Source: JAOABP01 sp964590395
GTDB lineage: Bacteria > Hydrothermota > Tepidihabitantia > Tepidihabitantales > Tepidihabitantaceae
Assembly (NCBI GenBank): GCA_964590395.1
Contig: CAZPVT010000004.1
Location: forward strand, 1-56,160
Direction: 5' to 3'
DNA length: 56,160 nucleotides
Shown: piece by piece, positions 16,338 through 23,842 of the stretch
Layout of the letters: every line of letters begins with the position of its first letter
Numbering within the stretch: the first letter of the stretch is position 1
The notes under the pieces: generated by a model
Database searches by the model: none
Seen by the model: the letters and a program-made list of their open reading frames with translations, nothing else
Told to the model about the DNA's origin: nothing
Program-made: the position numbers and the translations under genes

Positions 16338-17552
16338 ATGCTGAGAAAAGGTAAAAACTGCTGGCTAGCGGTGGCGCTGTTATTCGCGGTTATCACCTTT
16401 GCCTATGGTGATGGCTGGGTTCAGCAGAATTCCGGCACAACCAACGGGCTGTTAGATGTCCATTTTCCCGAGAATGCCGAGGTCGGGTATGCGGTTGGTG
16501 CCGGGGGAACAATTCTGAAGACCACTGATGGCGGAGCAACCTGGACCGCCCAGAACTCAGGCACGACGCGGAACCTGCGCGGGGTTTATTTTCTGGATAA
16601 CAGCACCGGTTTTGCGGTTGGCGATAATGGCACCGCACTCAAGACAACTGATGGTGGCGGGACCTGGACCACGATGAATGTTGGAACAACCGATAATCTG
16701 ACCGATGTGGCGTTCCCGGGGACCAGAGGAATTGGCTATATCTCTTCGGTCAGCAGGCAGATGGCATCAAAAATCCATAAGACCACTAACTACGGTGGTA
16801 ACTGGACCGCACTCACAATTCCGGGTTCAATCGTTAGTTTGCAGACACTTCATTTTCTTGATGAACAGATCGGCTTTGCGGCTGGGCTCAATGGTTATAT
16901 CATCAGGACTACGGATGGGGGCAGTTCGTTTACCTGGTTGCCACCCGGGACATCTGAACACATTATGACCGTGGCGTTTGTGCCGGGTAATCCTGCGGTT
17001 GGTTTCTTTGCAGGCAGTAACGGGATGATTCGTCAGACTCAGGATACCGGCTCAACCTGGCAGGAGTTGTTTATTCCACCGCCACCAGGTGGCACATTCA
17101 ATGCGCTCTGCATTCCGGTTAATGTGAATAATATTTATCTGGGTGGTGCAGATGGTTATATCGCGCGCTGTATAAACACGACGATGTGGACCCAGCAGAA
17201 TACCGGCACCACCTCAACAATTTTTGCTTTCTCTTTTCCTGAGGATGAGTTGACCGGTTACGCGGTGGGTGGAGAAGGGTTGATTCTGAAGACCACGACC
17301 GGGGGAATGGCGATAAAGGAGAAATCGGTGGTTGAGCAGAGAAAGATGATTGAGGTGCGGGCGAATCCGGTCCGGCAGAGTATTATGATTTTTGCCCGGA
17401 CCCGGACCCCGGCAGTGCTCTTTGATGCGATCGGCAGACAGGTGAGACAGTTGACGCTGGAGAAAGGGGTAAACCGGGTGCAGGTGGAGCATTCCGGGGT
17501 GTACCTATTGGTTGCTGGTGAGGAGCAAATTCGGGTAGTGGTAACTGATTAA
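16338..17552 (+). CDS. Secreted YCF48/BNR-repeat beta-propeller protein
   Basis: 404 residues. Signal peptide to about residue 26 (LAVALLFAVITFAYG). The body repeats a unit of about 45 residues, W..QNSGTT..L..V.F....GYAVG..G.ILKTTDGG.TW, with Asp-box turns (TTDGGATWT, TTDGGGTW, TTDGGSSFTW), the hallmark of YCF48/BNR propellers. At least six units are visible. Tail: sorting domain (VRANPVRQS, AVLFDAIGRQVRQL, GVYLLVAG). Likely a surface-displayed propeller; the ligand is unknown. AGGAGG precedes ATG 16338. No terminator separates it from the next promoter, which begins 10 bases after its stop. Confidence 0.88.
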   Translation: MLRKGKNCWLAVALLFAVITFAYGDGWVQQNSGTTNGLLDVHFPENAEVGYAVGAGGTILKTTDGGATWTAQNSGTTRNLRGVYFLDNSTGFAVGDNGTALKTTDGGGTWTTMNVGTTDNLTDVAFPGTRGIGYISSVSRQMASKIHKTTNYGGNWTALTIPGSIVSLQTLHFLDEQIGFAAGLNGYIIRTTDGGSSFTWLPPGTSEHIMTVAFVPGNPAVGFFAGSNGMIRQTQDTGSTWQELFIPPPPGGTFNALCIPVNVNNIYLGGADGYIARCINTTMWTQQNTGTTSTIFAFSFPEDELTGYAVGGEGLILKTTTGGMAIKEKSVVEQRKMIEVRANPVRQSIMIFARTRTPAVLFDAIGRQVRQLTLEKGVNRVQVEHSGVYLLVAGEEQIRVVVTD

Positions 17553-17561
17553 AAATTTTGC

Positions 17562-17590
17562 TTGACAAAAGGGTGAGGGGGTGTTATAAT
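17562..17590 (+). promoter_or_regulatory. Strong promoter of the large kelch surface protein
   Basis: TTGACA 17562-17567, 17-nt spacer, TATAAT 17585-17590: perfect consensus at ideal spacing. Suggests high expression. Leader about 125 nt. Confidence 0.9.
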
Positions 17591-17597
17591 ATATGTG

Positions 17598-17620
17598 CGG
17601 TAGCGAACAGGGTGCTACCG
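17598..17620 (+). promoter_or_regulatory. 5'-terminal leader hairpin of the kelch protein mRNA
   Basis: CGGTAGC (17598-17604) pairs with GCTACCG (17614-17620), loop of nine, starting at position +1 or +2 of the predicted transcript. A terminal stem of this kind is known to shield mRNA from 5'-end-dependent decay. Confidence 0.6.
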
Positions 17621-17722
17621 TTCTCCAACGCAATTGGCCATATGGGTGGGGCCGGTAGCGGCGGAGATGGGTATTTTTTATAAAAACCACCCAGATTATA
17701 ATAAATAAAAATAGGAGGCAAG

Positions 17723-20700
17723 ATGACCAAACAAGTCGCACTACTCCTCATCGTCGCACTGGCAGTTGGTACGGCGTGGGGAAATGCGGTGCTGGCAACT
17801 GATAGGGTTGCTCCTGGTCATACTCCAGAGTTTCGTGCCTATCTGAATCAGCAGGCAGAGATTTTGGGTAAGAGTGTTCAGGAACAGCCAGCCCCGCAGG
17901 CGATGGTCAACATCCTTGGACCGGAGCCTTTCAACTCCTGTCCACCTTCAGGCTGGACCCAGCAGACCTTTCACGGCTCCCCGTGGCAGTTGAATACGGT
18001 AACCGGTCGTTCTAATGGCACACCCGGTGCAGACGGCACCTGTGCAAACTGCGATGCGGACTGGTATGGCACTGCGCACTCAATTCTGATCACCCCGAAT
18101 ATGAACTTTACCAACTATATCAATCTCAATGTAACCTTTGACTGGTATCTGGCTGCCATCTGGGTATATGAGACCACATCGGTTGAGATTCGGGTTGGTG
18201 GCGGTTCCTGGACTGTGCTCTGGAAGCGGGGTTCTGCTGGCTCAGGCACGCAGACGCTTTCGCTTGATGCTTATTCCGGGCAGAACAATGTCCAACTCGG
18301 ATTCCGGTATAATGACTACTACAACTGGGGCTACTGGATGCAGTATGATGATGTGGTGGTAACCGGTGACCAGGTCGTCGCGAACGATGTCGGCGTTACC
18401 AAAATTATCTCGCCTGATCCGCTGGCACCGTACTGGTCTTACCTTGACACATTCTATCCCAAGGCTGAGGTAAGAAACTGGGGAACTGCGCCCCAGAACA
18501 ATGTGCCGGTGCGCTGTGTCCTGCGCAAGAGCGATGGCACCCAGGTGTATAATGAGGTGGTTTATCTGGACCTGGCTGTGGGCCAGATCGACACTGCAGA
18601 GTTTCCGTTCTATGCACCGCCACCAGCAGAGGAGACCTATTTAGACACCATGCGGACCGAACTGCCTGGTGACCAGAATGCTGCGAACGATGTCAAGACC
18701 GCGACCCATAAGGTTACCAACTATGGTCAGGTCTGTCTGACCTGGAACGACGGCACATTTGAGAACGGGTTATCCTGGACAAGCCCTGGTGGTGAGTGGG
18801 CGGTAAGGTTTTTCTCGCCGTTCAAGCCACTGCCGCTTTCACAGGTTACGATGTGGCTTGCCAGTTGGGGTACCAACGCCTATCCTGCTGAGGTGAGGCT
18901 CTACTACAACAACGCGGCAGGCACTGCGCCGGATAACAACCCGTTTAACACCAAGTCAGTAACGCTCCAGACCGAAGCCTGGCCAAGTATGGTCAAAAAC
19001 GAGATTCCATACTCACCACCGCTTGAGATTACCCGTGACACCTTCTATGTCTCGTATTATCAGACCTCGGTTTCACCTTCTTATCCTTATATCGGAATGG
19101 ACGGCACACCTGAAGTTCAAACCAATAATGACTGGGCACGGCATCCTTCCTATTTACCGAACTGGGCTCCGGCACCTTATGGCTATGATGCGGCTTATGA
19201 CTTCGGTATTAATGCCTGCTATAATGCAGCACTCCTTGATGGCAAGATGGTCAACATCTTAGTGCCGGGTGCAACCGTTGACTCTAATACCGTGGTTACA
19301 CCGAGTGTTACCATCCAGAATGTTGGCTTGATGGACCGGCCCAATATCCAGGTTATGTTCCAGATTATCAATGCTGGAGGCACCCCGGTGTATGAGGATA
19401 TGGCAAACAGCGGACCGATCAACAAGGGTCAGCAGAAGGTCGTAAACTTCACCACCAGTTGGACCGCAATGCCAGGCAACTACACCTGCAAGGCATGGGT
19501 CTCAATGATGTATGACGGTGACCCGACCAATGACACCATTACCCAGCCGTTGTTTGTCCGGTATCTGGATGTCGCCACGGAAATCGTCCGTCCCAATCCG
19601 GTTGAGGCACCGGGACTGGTACCGGTTCAGGTTCGGCTGCGCAACCTGGGCAATGTGCCTGCATTAGTGCCGAGAGTTGATGTTACGATTGAGCCGGACG
19701 GCTATGCGGACTATCGGGAGAACATCTCAATAGGCGTGGGTTCTCAGGTGGTGGTCGCCCTGACCCCGTGGATTGCGGGTGCAGGCTTCCATAATGTAAC
19801 CGCCTGGATCACCTACACCGATGATATGTTCCATCCGAACGACACCGCAACGCGCGATGTGGTGATCGGCAATCCGGATGTTGGGGTTACGCAGATTACC
19901 GCGCCCAAGGGTGTGATTGATACCATCACCCCGGTTACACCGAAGGCAAAGGTAAAGAACAACGGTGATGTCGCAATGGATTTCCGCGCCTGGTTCTTCA
20001 TCAATGATCCGACCGATGCTGAGGTCTATCGTGAGTATTTCGATGTTGTCGGCCTGGCAGTCGGTGAAGAGCGGGAAGTGGAGTTCCCGGAGTGGAGCGG
20101 ACTGCGCGTGATCGGTGATTATGTTGCGACCTGCTCACTGGCACTCTCTGACCAGAATAACGGCAACAATATGCTCACCCAGACCTTCAAGGTGAAGGCA
20201 AAGGCGGGTGCGGAGTGGCCCTATGGCTGGCGCGAGATGGCGAATGCCTTAGGCGAGGTCAAGGATGGCGCATTCCTGACCATTGATCCGGAGACCGGCA
20301 TTATCTATGGCGCACGCGGCAACAAGTCCGGTGACTTCTATAAGTACACGGTACCTGAGGATACGGTCAGCAAGGGATCCTGGGCTGCACTGCAAACCTG
20401 GCCTACGGGCACTGAAGGCAAGAGTGCTAGCAAGGGTGCGAACGGCTGTTATGGCGGTGGCTATGTCTGGGCGGTGAAGGGTAACAATACCCCGGGCTTC
20501 TGGGCTTATTCGATCGAGGACAATCAGTGGACACAGAAGAAGGATGTCCCGCTTGGCACTTCCAATAAGAAGGTCAAGGGCGGCGGTGATGTGGTGTATG
20601 TGGTGAGAAATGACACCGGCTATGTGTTCCTGCTGAAGGGTGGCAAGACCGACTTCATGCGTTACAACACCGCACTTGACTCCTGGGAGGAGATGGCACC

Positions 20701-21448
20701 AGCACCCGGGACCAAGTGGAACAAGGGCTCCTGGCTGGTCTATGATGGCGGCAATCTGATCTATGCCCATATGGCGAAGTTCCATGAGTTCTACACCTAT
20801 GACCTGACTACTGGCAGTTGGAGTTCATCTTCACTGGAGAAGATGCCGATGAGCAGTACCAAGACCGGCAAGAATAAGAAGTCCAAGGACGGCGGTGATG
20901 GCGCTTATGACGATGGCTACATCTATGCGCTGAAGGGTGGCAATACCTGCGAGTTCTACCGCTACAGTGTTGCGGAGAACAAGTGGACCGAACTTGACAC
21001 GATGCCTCAGGTTGGCTCAACCAACAAGAAGAAGCGGGTCAAGGGCGGCGGCGCACTGGTCGGCTATGGCAACTATGCCTTCTTCGCATTCAAGGGCGGC
21101 AAGACAACCGAGTTCTGGCGGTATGTTGACCAGATGACCGTGTTTGCTTCCGCACCAGAGCGCTCCGGCGTGATGGCGCAGAAGAGCGAACTTGGCCGGC
21201 TGGGCTTCAATGTTACCCCGAATCCGGTGGTCAAGGGCTATGGCTTACTCTCCTACAGCGTGCCGCAGGCAGGACCGGCAATGGTGAAGGTGTTTGATGT
21301 AACCGGTAGAACGGTTGCGGAGTTCAACTTCGTGGCATCCGGCACCGGCACCAAGAGCCTTGACCTGCGTCAGCTGTCCGCGGGCGTTTACCTCGTGAAG
21401 TTCGAGTCTGCGGGCAACAGCCTGAGCCAGAAACTGATCGTCCGGTAA
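17723..21448 (+). CDS. Large surface protein: jelly-roll, CARDB repeats, six kelch-like blades, sorting domain
   Basis: 1241 residues. Signal peptide MTKQVALLLIVALAVGTAWG. About 65-215 is a choice-of-anchor/MAM-like jelly roll (FNSCPPSGW, then a MQYDDVVV end). Residues 215-830 hold several CARDB-type Ig modules (NDVGVTKI, then PGDQNAANDVKT; DVGVTQITAPKGVIDT). Residues 835-1155 hold about six kelch-like blades with the unit KGGG....YVYLLKGGKT.EFWRY....W..., unusually lysine-rich. The end is a type A sorting domain (VTPNPVVKG, VKVFDVTGRTV, GVYLVKF, QKLIVR). AGGAGG stands before ATG 17723. Consensus promoter, protective leader hairpin and strong terminator suggest an abundant monocistronic product, perhaps a surface-layer or adhesin protein. 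Paralogous to the 23843-26155 product. Confidence 0.88.
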   Translation: MTKQVALLLIVALAVGTAWGNAVLATDRVAPGHTPEFRAYLNQQAEILGKSVQEQPAPQAMVNILGPEPFNSCPPSGWTQQTFHGSPWQLNTVTGRSNGTPGADGTCANCDADWYGTAHSILITPNMNFTNYINLNVTFDWYLAAIWVYETTSVEIRVGGGSWTVLWKRGSAGSGTQTLSLDAYSGQNNVQLGFRYNDYYNWGYWMQYDDVVVTGDQVVANDVGVTKIISPDPLAPYWSYLDTFYPKAEVRNWGTAPQNNVPVRCVLRKSDGTQVYNEVVYLDLAVGQIDTAEFPFYAPPPAEETYLDTMRTELPGDQNAANDVKTATHKVTNYGQVCLTWNDGTFENGLSWTSPGGEWAVRFFSPFKPLPLSQVTMWLASWGTNAYPAEVRLYYNNAAGTAPDNNPFNTKSVTLQTEAWPSMVKNEIPYSPPLEITRDTFYVSYYQTSVSPSYPYIGMDGTPEVQTNNDWARHPSYLPNWAPAPYGYDAAYDFGINACYNAALLDGKMVNILVPGATVDSNTVVTPSVTIQNVGLMDRPNIQVMFQIINAGGTPVYEDMANSGPINKGQQKVVNFTTSWTAMPGNYTCKAWVSMMYDGDPTNDTITQPLFVRYLDVATEIVRPNPVEAPGLVPVQVRLRNLGNVPALVPRVDVTIEPDGYADYRENISIGVGSQVVVALTPWIAGAGFHNVTAWITYTDDMFHPNDTATRDVVIGNPDVGVTQITAPKGVIDTITPVTPKAKVKNNGDVAMDFRAWFFINDPTDAEVYREYFDVVGLAVGEEREVEFPEWSGLRVIGDYVATCSLALSDQNNGNNMLTQTFKVKAKAGAEWPYGWREMANALGEVKDGAFLTIDPETGIIYGARGNKSGDFYKYTVPEDTVSKGSWAALQTWPTGTEGKSASKGANGCYGGGYVWAVKGNNTPGFWAYSIEDNQWTQKKDVPLGTSNKKVKGGGDVVYVVRNDTGYVFLLKGGKTDFMRYNTALDSWEEMAPAPGTKWNKGSWLVYDGGNLIYAHMAKFHEFYTYDLTTGSWSSSSLEKMPMSSTKTGKNKKSKDGGDGAYDDGYIYALKGGNTCEFYRYSVAENKWTELDTMPQVGSTNKKKRVKGGGALVGYGNYAFFAFKGGKTTEFWRYVDQMTVFASAPERSGVMAQKSELGRLGFNVTPNPVVKGYGLLSYSVPQAGPAMVKVFDVTGRTVAEFNFVASGTGTKSLDLRQLSAGVYLVKFESAGNSLSQKLIVR

Positions 21449-21466
21449 CTGCGAACGCGAATGGAT

Positions 21467-21497
21467 AAGGGGGGCTTAACCGCCCCCCTTTTATTTT
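21467..21497 (+). terminator. Intrinsic terminator after the large kelch gene
   Basis: AAGGGGGGC pairs with GCCCCCCTT (21467-21475 with 21482-21490) followed by TTATTTTTG. Confidence 0.9.
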
Positions 21498-21530
21498 TGT
21501 TTCGTTGCGTGTAGGCTTGTTTTACCCGCT

Positions 21531-21595
21531 TAGAGATTGTTGTGGCTTTCCGCCACCTGCCTAGGGCAGTGCGTCGCTTTCGCTCCTCGCAATGA
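21531..21595 (-). repeat. Dispersed repeat, copy 5 (inverted partner of copy 7)
   Basis: Read on the minus strand it is GTCATTGCGAGGAGCGAAAG, GACGCACTGCCC, GGCAGGTGGCG and AAGCCACAACAATCT. It is nearly identical to 26320-26388 in the opposite direction. A further half-arm (CCTCGCAATGAC) follows at about 21609-21620. Confidence 0.85.
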
Positions 21596-21668
21596 CAAAA
21601 GGGGCGTGCCTCGCAATGACAATAAAAAGAATGCCTTCGCAATATGACGGGGTGGGGCAAATATAAGG

Positions 21669-21696
21669 TTGACATTTTGTTGGTGTTGAATAAAAT
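21669..21696 (+). promoter_or_regulatory. Promoter of deoC-kbl
   Basis: TTGACA 21669-21674, 16-nt spacer, TAAAAT 21691-21696. The predicted transcript starts at about 21703, so deoC has a leader of at most nine bases. Confidence 0.7.
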
Positions 21697-21711
21697 CACC
21701 TTTTGCCGGTG

Positions 21712-22371
21712 ATGAGTATTGCCCGTTTTATTGAGCATACCCGGCTGAAGCCGGAAACAACAGTGGCAGAGATAAAGCAACTGTGCGAGGAGGCACAGCG
21801 GTTCGGGTTTGCAACGGTGTGCGTTAACTCCTGCTATGTGGCGGTTGCCCGGGAGTTGTTAAAGGATAGCGATGTTGGTGTTTGTGCGGTGGTGGGTTTT
21901 CCGCTCGGTGCAATGATAACCGGAGCAAAGGTTAAGGAGGCAGAACTGGCAGTCAGGGACGGCGCGAACGAGATTGATATGGTGATGAATATTGGTTTTT
22001 TCAAGTCCGGTGATTATCCGCAGGTGGTGGCGGACATCAGCGCGGTGGTAAGGGCGGTTACCCCTCGCGTGGTGAAGGTGATAATTGAGACCGGGCTTTT
22101 GAGTGATGAGGAGAAGCGTCGGGCAGGGGAACTGGTGATTGCCGGGGGCGCAGATTTTGTTAAGACTTCAACCGGGTTTGGTCCGGGGGGCGCAACAGTT
22201 GAGGATGTCCGGCTTTTGAAAGCGGTGGGAAAGGAGAGTTTGCAGATTAAGGCGGCAGGCGGGATCCGTAGTTTAACCCAGGCAAATGAACTGCTTGCCG
22301 CGGGTGCCAGCCGGCTGGGAACCAGTGCGGGTGTGGCAATTGTGAGTGATTTTTTGCAGGCAAATAAATAA
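21712..22371 (+). CDS. deoC: Deoxyribose-phosphate aldolase
   Basis: 219 residues. DeoC splits 2-deoxyribose-5-phosphate into glyceraldehyde-3-phosphate and acetaldehyde in deoxynucleoside breakdown. Family strips: FIEHTRLKPETT, CVNSCYVAVA, VGFPLGA, GANEIDMVMN, then FVKTSTGFGPGGAT with the Schiff-base lysine, and IKAAGGIRS with the second active-site lysine. ATG 21712 gives the usual N-terminus; GTG 21709 and TTG 21703 (exactly at the predicted transcription start) are in frame. No Shine-Dalgarno, in line with a nearly leaderless mRNA. kbl follows 15 bases later. Confidence 0.95.
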   Translation: MSIARFIEHTRLKPETTVAEIKQLCEEAQRFGFATVCVNSCYVAVARELLKDSDVGVCAVVGFPLGAMITGAKVKEAELAVRDGANEIDMVMNIGFFKSGDYPQVVADISAVVRAVTPRVVKVIIETGLLSDEEKRRAGELVIAGGADFVKTSTGFGPGGATVEDVRLLKAVGKESLQIKAAGGIRSLTQANELLAAGASRLGTSAGVAIVSDFLQANK

Positions 22372-22386
22372 TCAGGAGGTATTTTT

Positions 22387-23646
22387 ATGGCATACGGTAA
22401 AATCAAAGAGTTTCTTCAGGCAGAGTTAAATAGCGTCAAGGAGCAGGGACTTTATAAGGAGGAACGTTATATCCACGGTCCGCAGGGCGCGCAGATTAAG
22501 GTTGAATATCCCGAAGGCGCACCGCAGAAAGGGGTTTTGAATTTCTGCGCCAACAATTATCTCGGGCTTTCCAGTCATCCGACAGTGATCAAGGCGGCGC
22601 ACGAGGCGCTGGAGAGATGGGGCTATGGGCTTTCTTCGGTGCGGTTTATCTGCGGGACCCAGAGTTTGCACCGGCAACTGGAGAGAAAAATTGCCGAGTT
22701 TTTAGGGACGGAGGATGCGATTCTGTACTCCTCCTGTTTTGATGCGAATGGCGGGCTATTTGAGGTGCTGTTGGGCGCGGAGGATGCGGTGGTTACTGAT
22801 CAGTTGAATCACGCTTCAATCATTGACGGGATAAGGCTGTGTAAGGTGCCAAAGGAGCGCCGGCTGATTTACAAGCATGCGGATATGGCGGATTTAGCGG
22901 CGAAGTTGAAGGAGGCACGGGAGAAGGGGGCGCGGTTTGTGATGATTGCGACCGACGGGGCTTTCTCAATGGATGGGGATGTGGCAAAACTGGACGAAAT
23001 TGTGCCACTTGCGGAGAGGTATGATGCGCTGGTGATGATTGATGATTCGCATGCAACCGGATTTATGGGCAAGACTGGCCGGGGCACCCACGAGCATTGT
23101 GGGGTGATGGGTAAGGTGGATATCATTACCACCACATTTGGTAAGGCGATGGGCGGGGCATCGGGCGGAGTTACCGCGGCAAGAAAGGAGATTGTTGAGA
23201 TTCTGCGCCAGCGGTCAAGACCTTATCTTTTCTCCAATACGCTCTGTCCAGTGGTGGCGAGCGCGACCCTGCGCGTGATTGAGATTCTGTCCGAGACCAC
23301 AGAGCGGAGGGATAAACTGGAAAGGAATACCAGGTATTTCCGCCAGAAGATGACCGAGGCGGGTTTTGAGATCAAGCCGGGTGAACATCCGATTGTGCCG
23401 ATTATGCTCTACAATGCAAAACTGGCGCAGGACTTTGCCCGGGACCTTTACGGTGAGGGGATTTATGTGATCGGCTTTTTCTATCCAGTGGTGCCAAGGG
23501 GGCAGGCGCGGATTCGGGTGCAGTTGTCTGCGGGACACGAGCAGGAGCATATTGACCGGGCGGTTGAGGCGTTTATTAAGGTTGGTAAGAAATACGAGAT
23601 ATTGGGCAAGAGCCGGGAGGAGATTACCGCGCGTTACGGCGAGTAA
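22387..23646 (+). CDS. kbl: Glycine C-acetyltransferase (2-amino-3-ketobutyrate CoA ligase)
   Basis: 419 residues, slightly longer than the usual 395-400. A PLP enzyme of the alpha-oxoamine synthase family that interconverts 2-amino-3-oxobutyrate plus CoA with glycine plus acetyl-CoA, the second step of threonine breakdown. Strips: FCANNYLGLSSHPTVIKAA, GLSSVRFICGTQ, DDSHATGF and TTFGKAMGGASGG with PLP-binding Lys253. The C-terminal tail after about residue 395 is extra. AGGAGG before ATG 22387. The usual partner tdh is absent; it is paired with deoC instead. Other oxoamine synthases (BioF-like) are the main alternative. Confidence 0.88.
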   Translation: MAYGKIKEFLQAELNSVKEQGLYKEERYIHGPQGAQIKVEYPEGAPQKGVLNFCANNYLGLSSHPTVIKAAHEALERWGYGLSSVRFICGTQSLHRQLERKIAEFLGTEDAILYSSCFDANGGLFEVLLGAEDAVVTDQLNHASIIDGIRLCKVPKERRLIYKHADMADLAAKLKEAREKGARFVMIATDGAFSMDGDVAKLDEIVPLAERYDALVMIDDSHATGFMGKTGRGTHEHCGVMGKVDIITTTFGKAMGGASGGVTAARKEIVEILRQRSRPYLFSNTLCPVVASATLRVIEILSETTERRDKLERNTRYFRQKMTEAGFEIKPGEHPIVPIMLYNAKLAQDFARDLYGEGIYVIGFFYPVVPRGQARIRVQLSAGHEQEHIDRAVEAFIKVGKKYEILGKSREEITARYGE

Positions 23647-23669
23647 GCATCAGCCCATCCTCTCACTTC

Positions 23670-23764
23670 GTCATTGCGAACTGCCGAAGGCAGGAAGCAA
23701 TCCCTTTGCGTTAGTCCCAGTTTTCCCACTGTGAGATTGCTTCGGGCTTCGCCCTCGCAATGAC
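23670..23764. repeat. Dispersed inverted repeat, copy 6
   Basis: GTCATTGCGAACTGCCGAAG on the left and GCCCTCGCAATGAC on the right with inner GAAGCAATCCC and GAGATTGCTTC arms. An extra half-arm follows at about 23781-23792. Confidence 0.85.
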
Positions 23765-23789
23765 AATAAAAATGGGGCGGACTCGCAAT

Positions 23790-23831
23790 GACAGAAGAAA
23801 AAGGGGCGCCTGCCGCGCCCCTTGCTTTTTT
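23790..23831 (-). terminator. Intrinsic terminator after the minus-strand kelch gene
   Basis: GGGGCGC (23803-23809) pairs with GCGCCCC (23815-23821). On the minus strand TTTTTTCTTC follows; on the plus strand TTGCTTTTTT follows, so it can also stop deoC-kbl transcripts. Confidence 0.85.
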
Positions 23832-23842
23832 ACTATCAGGTA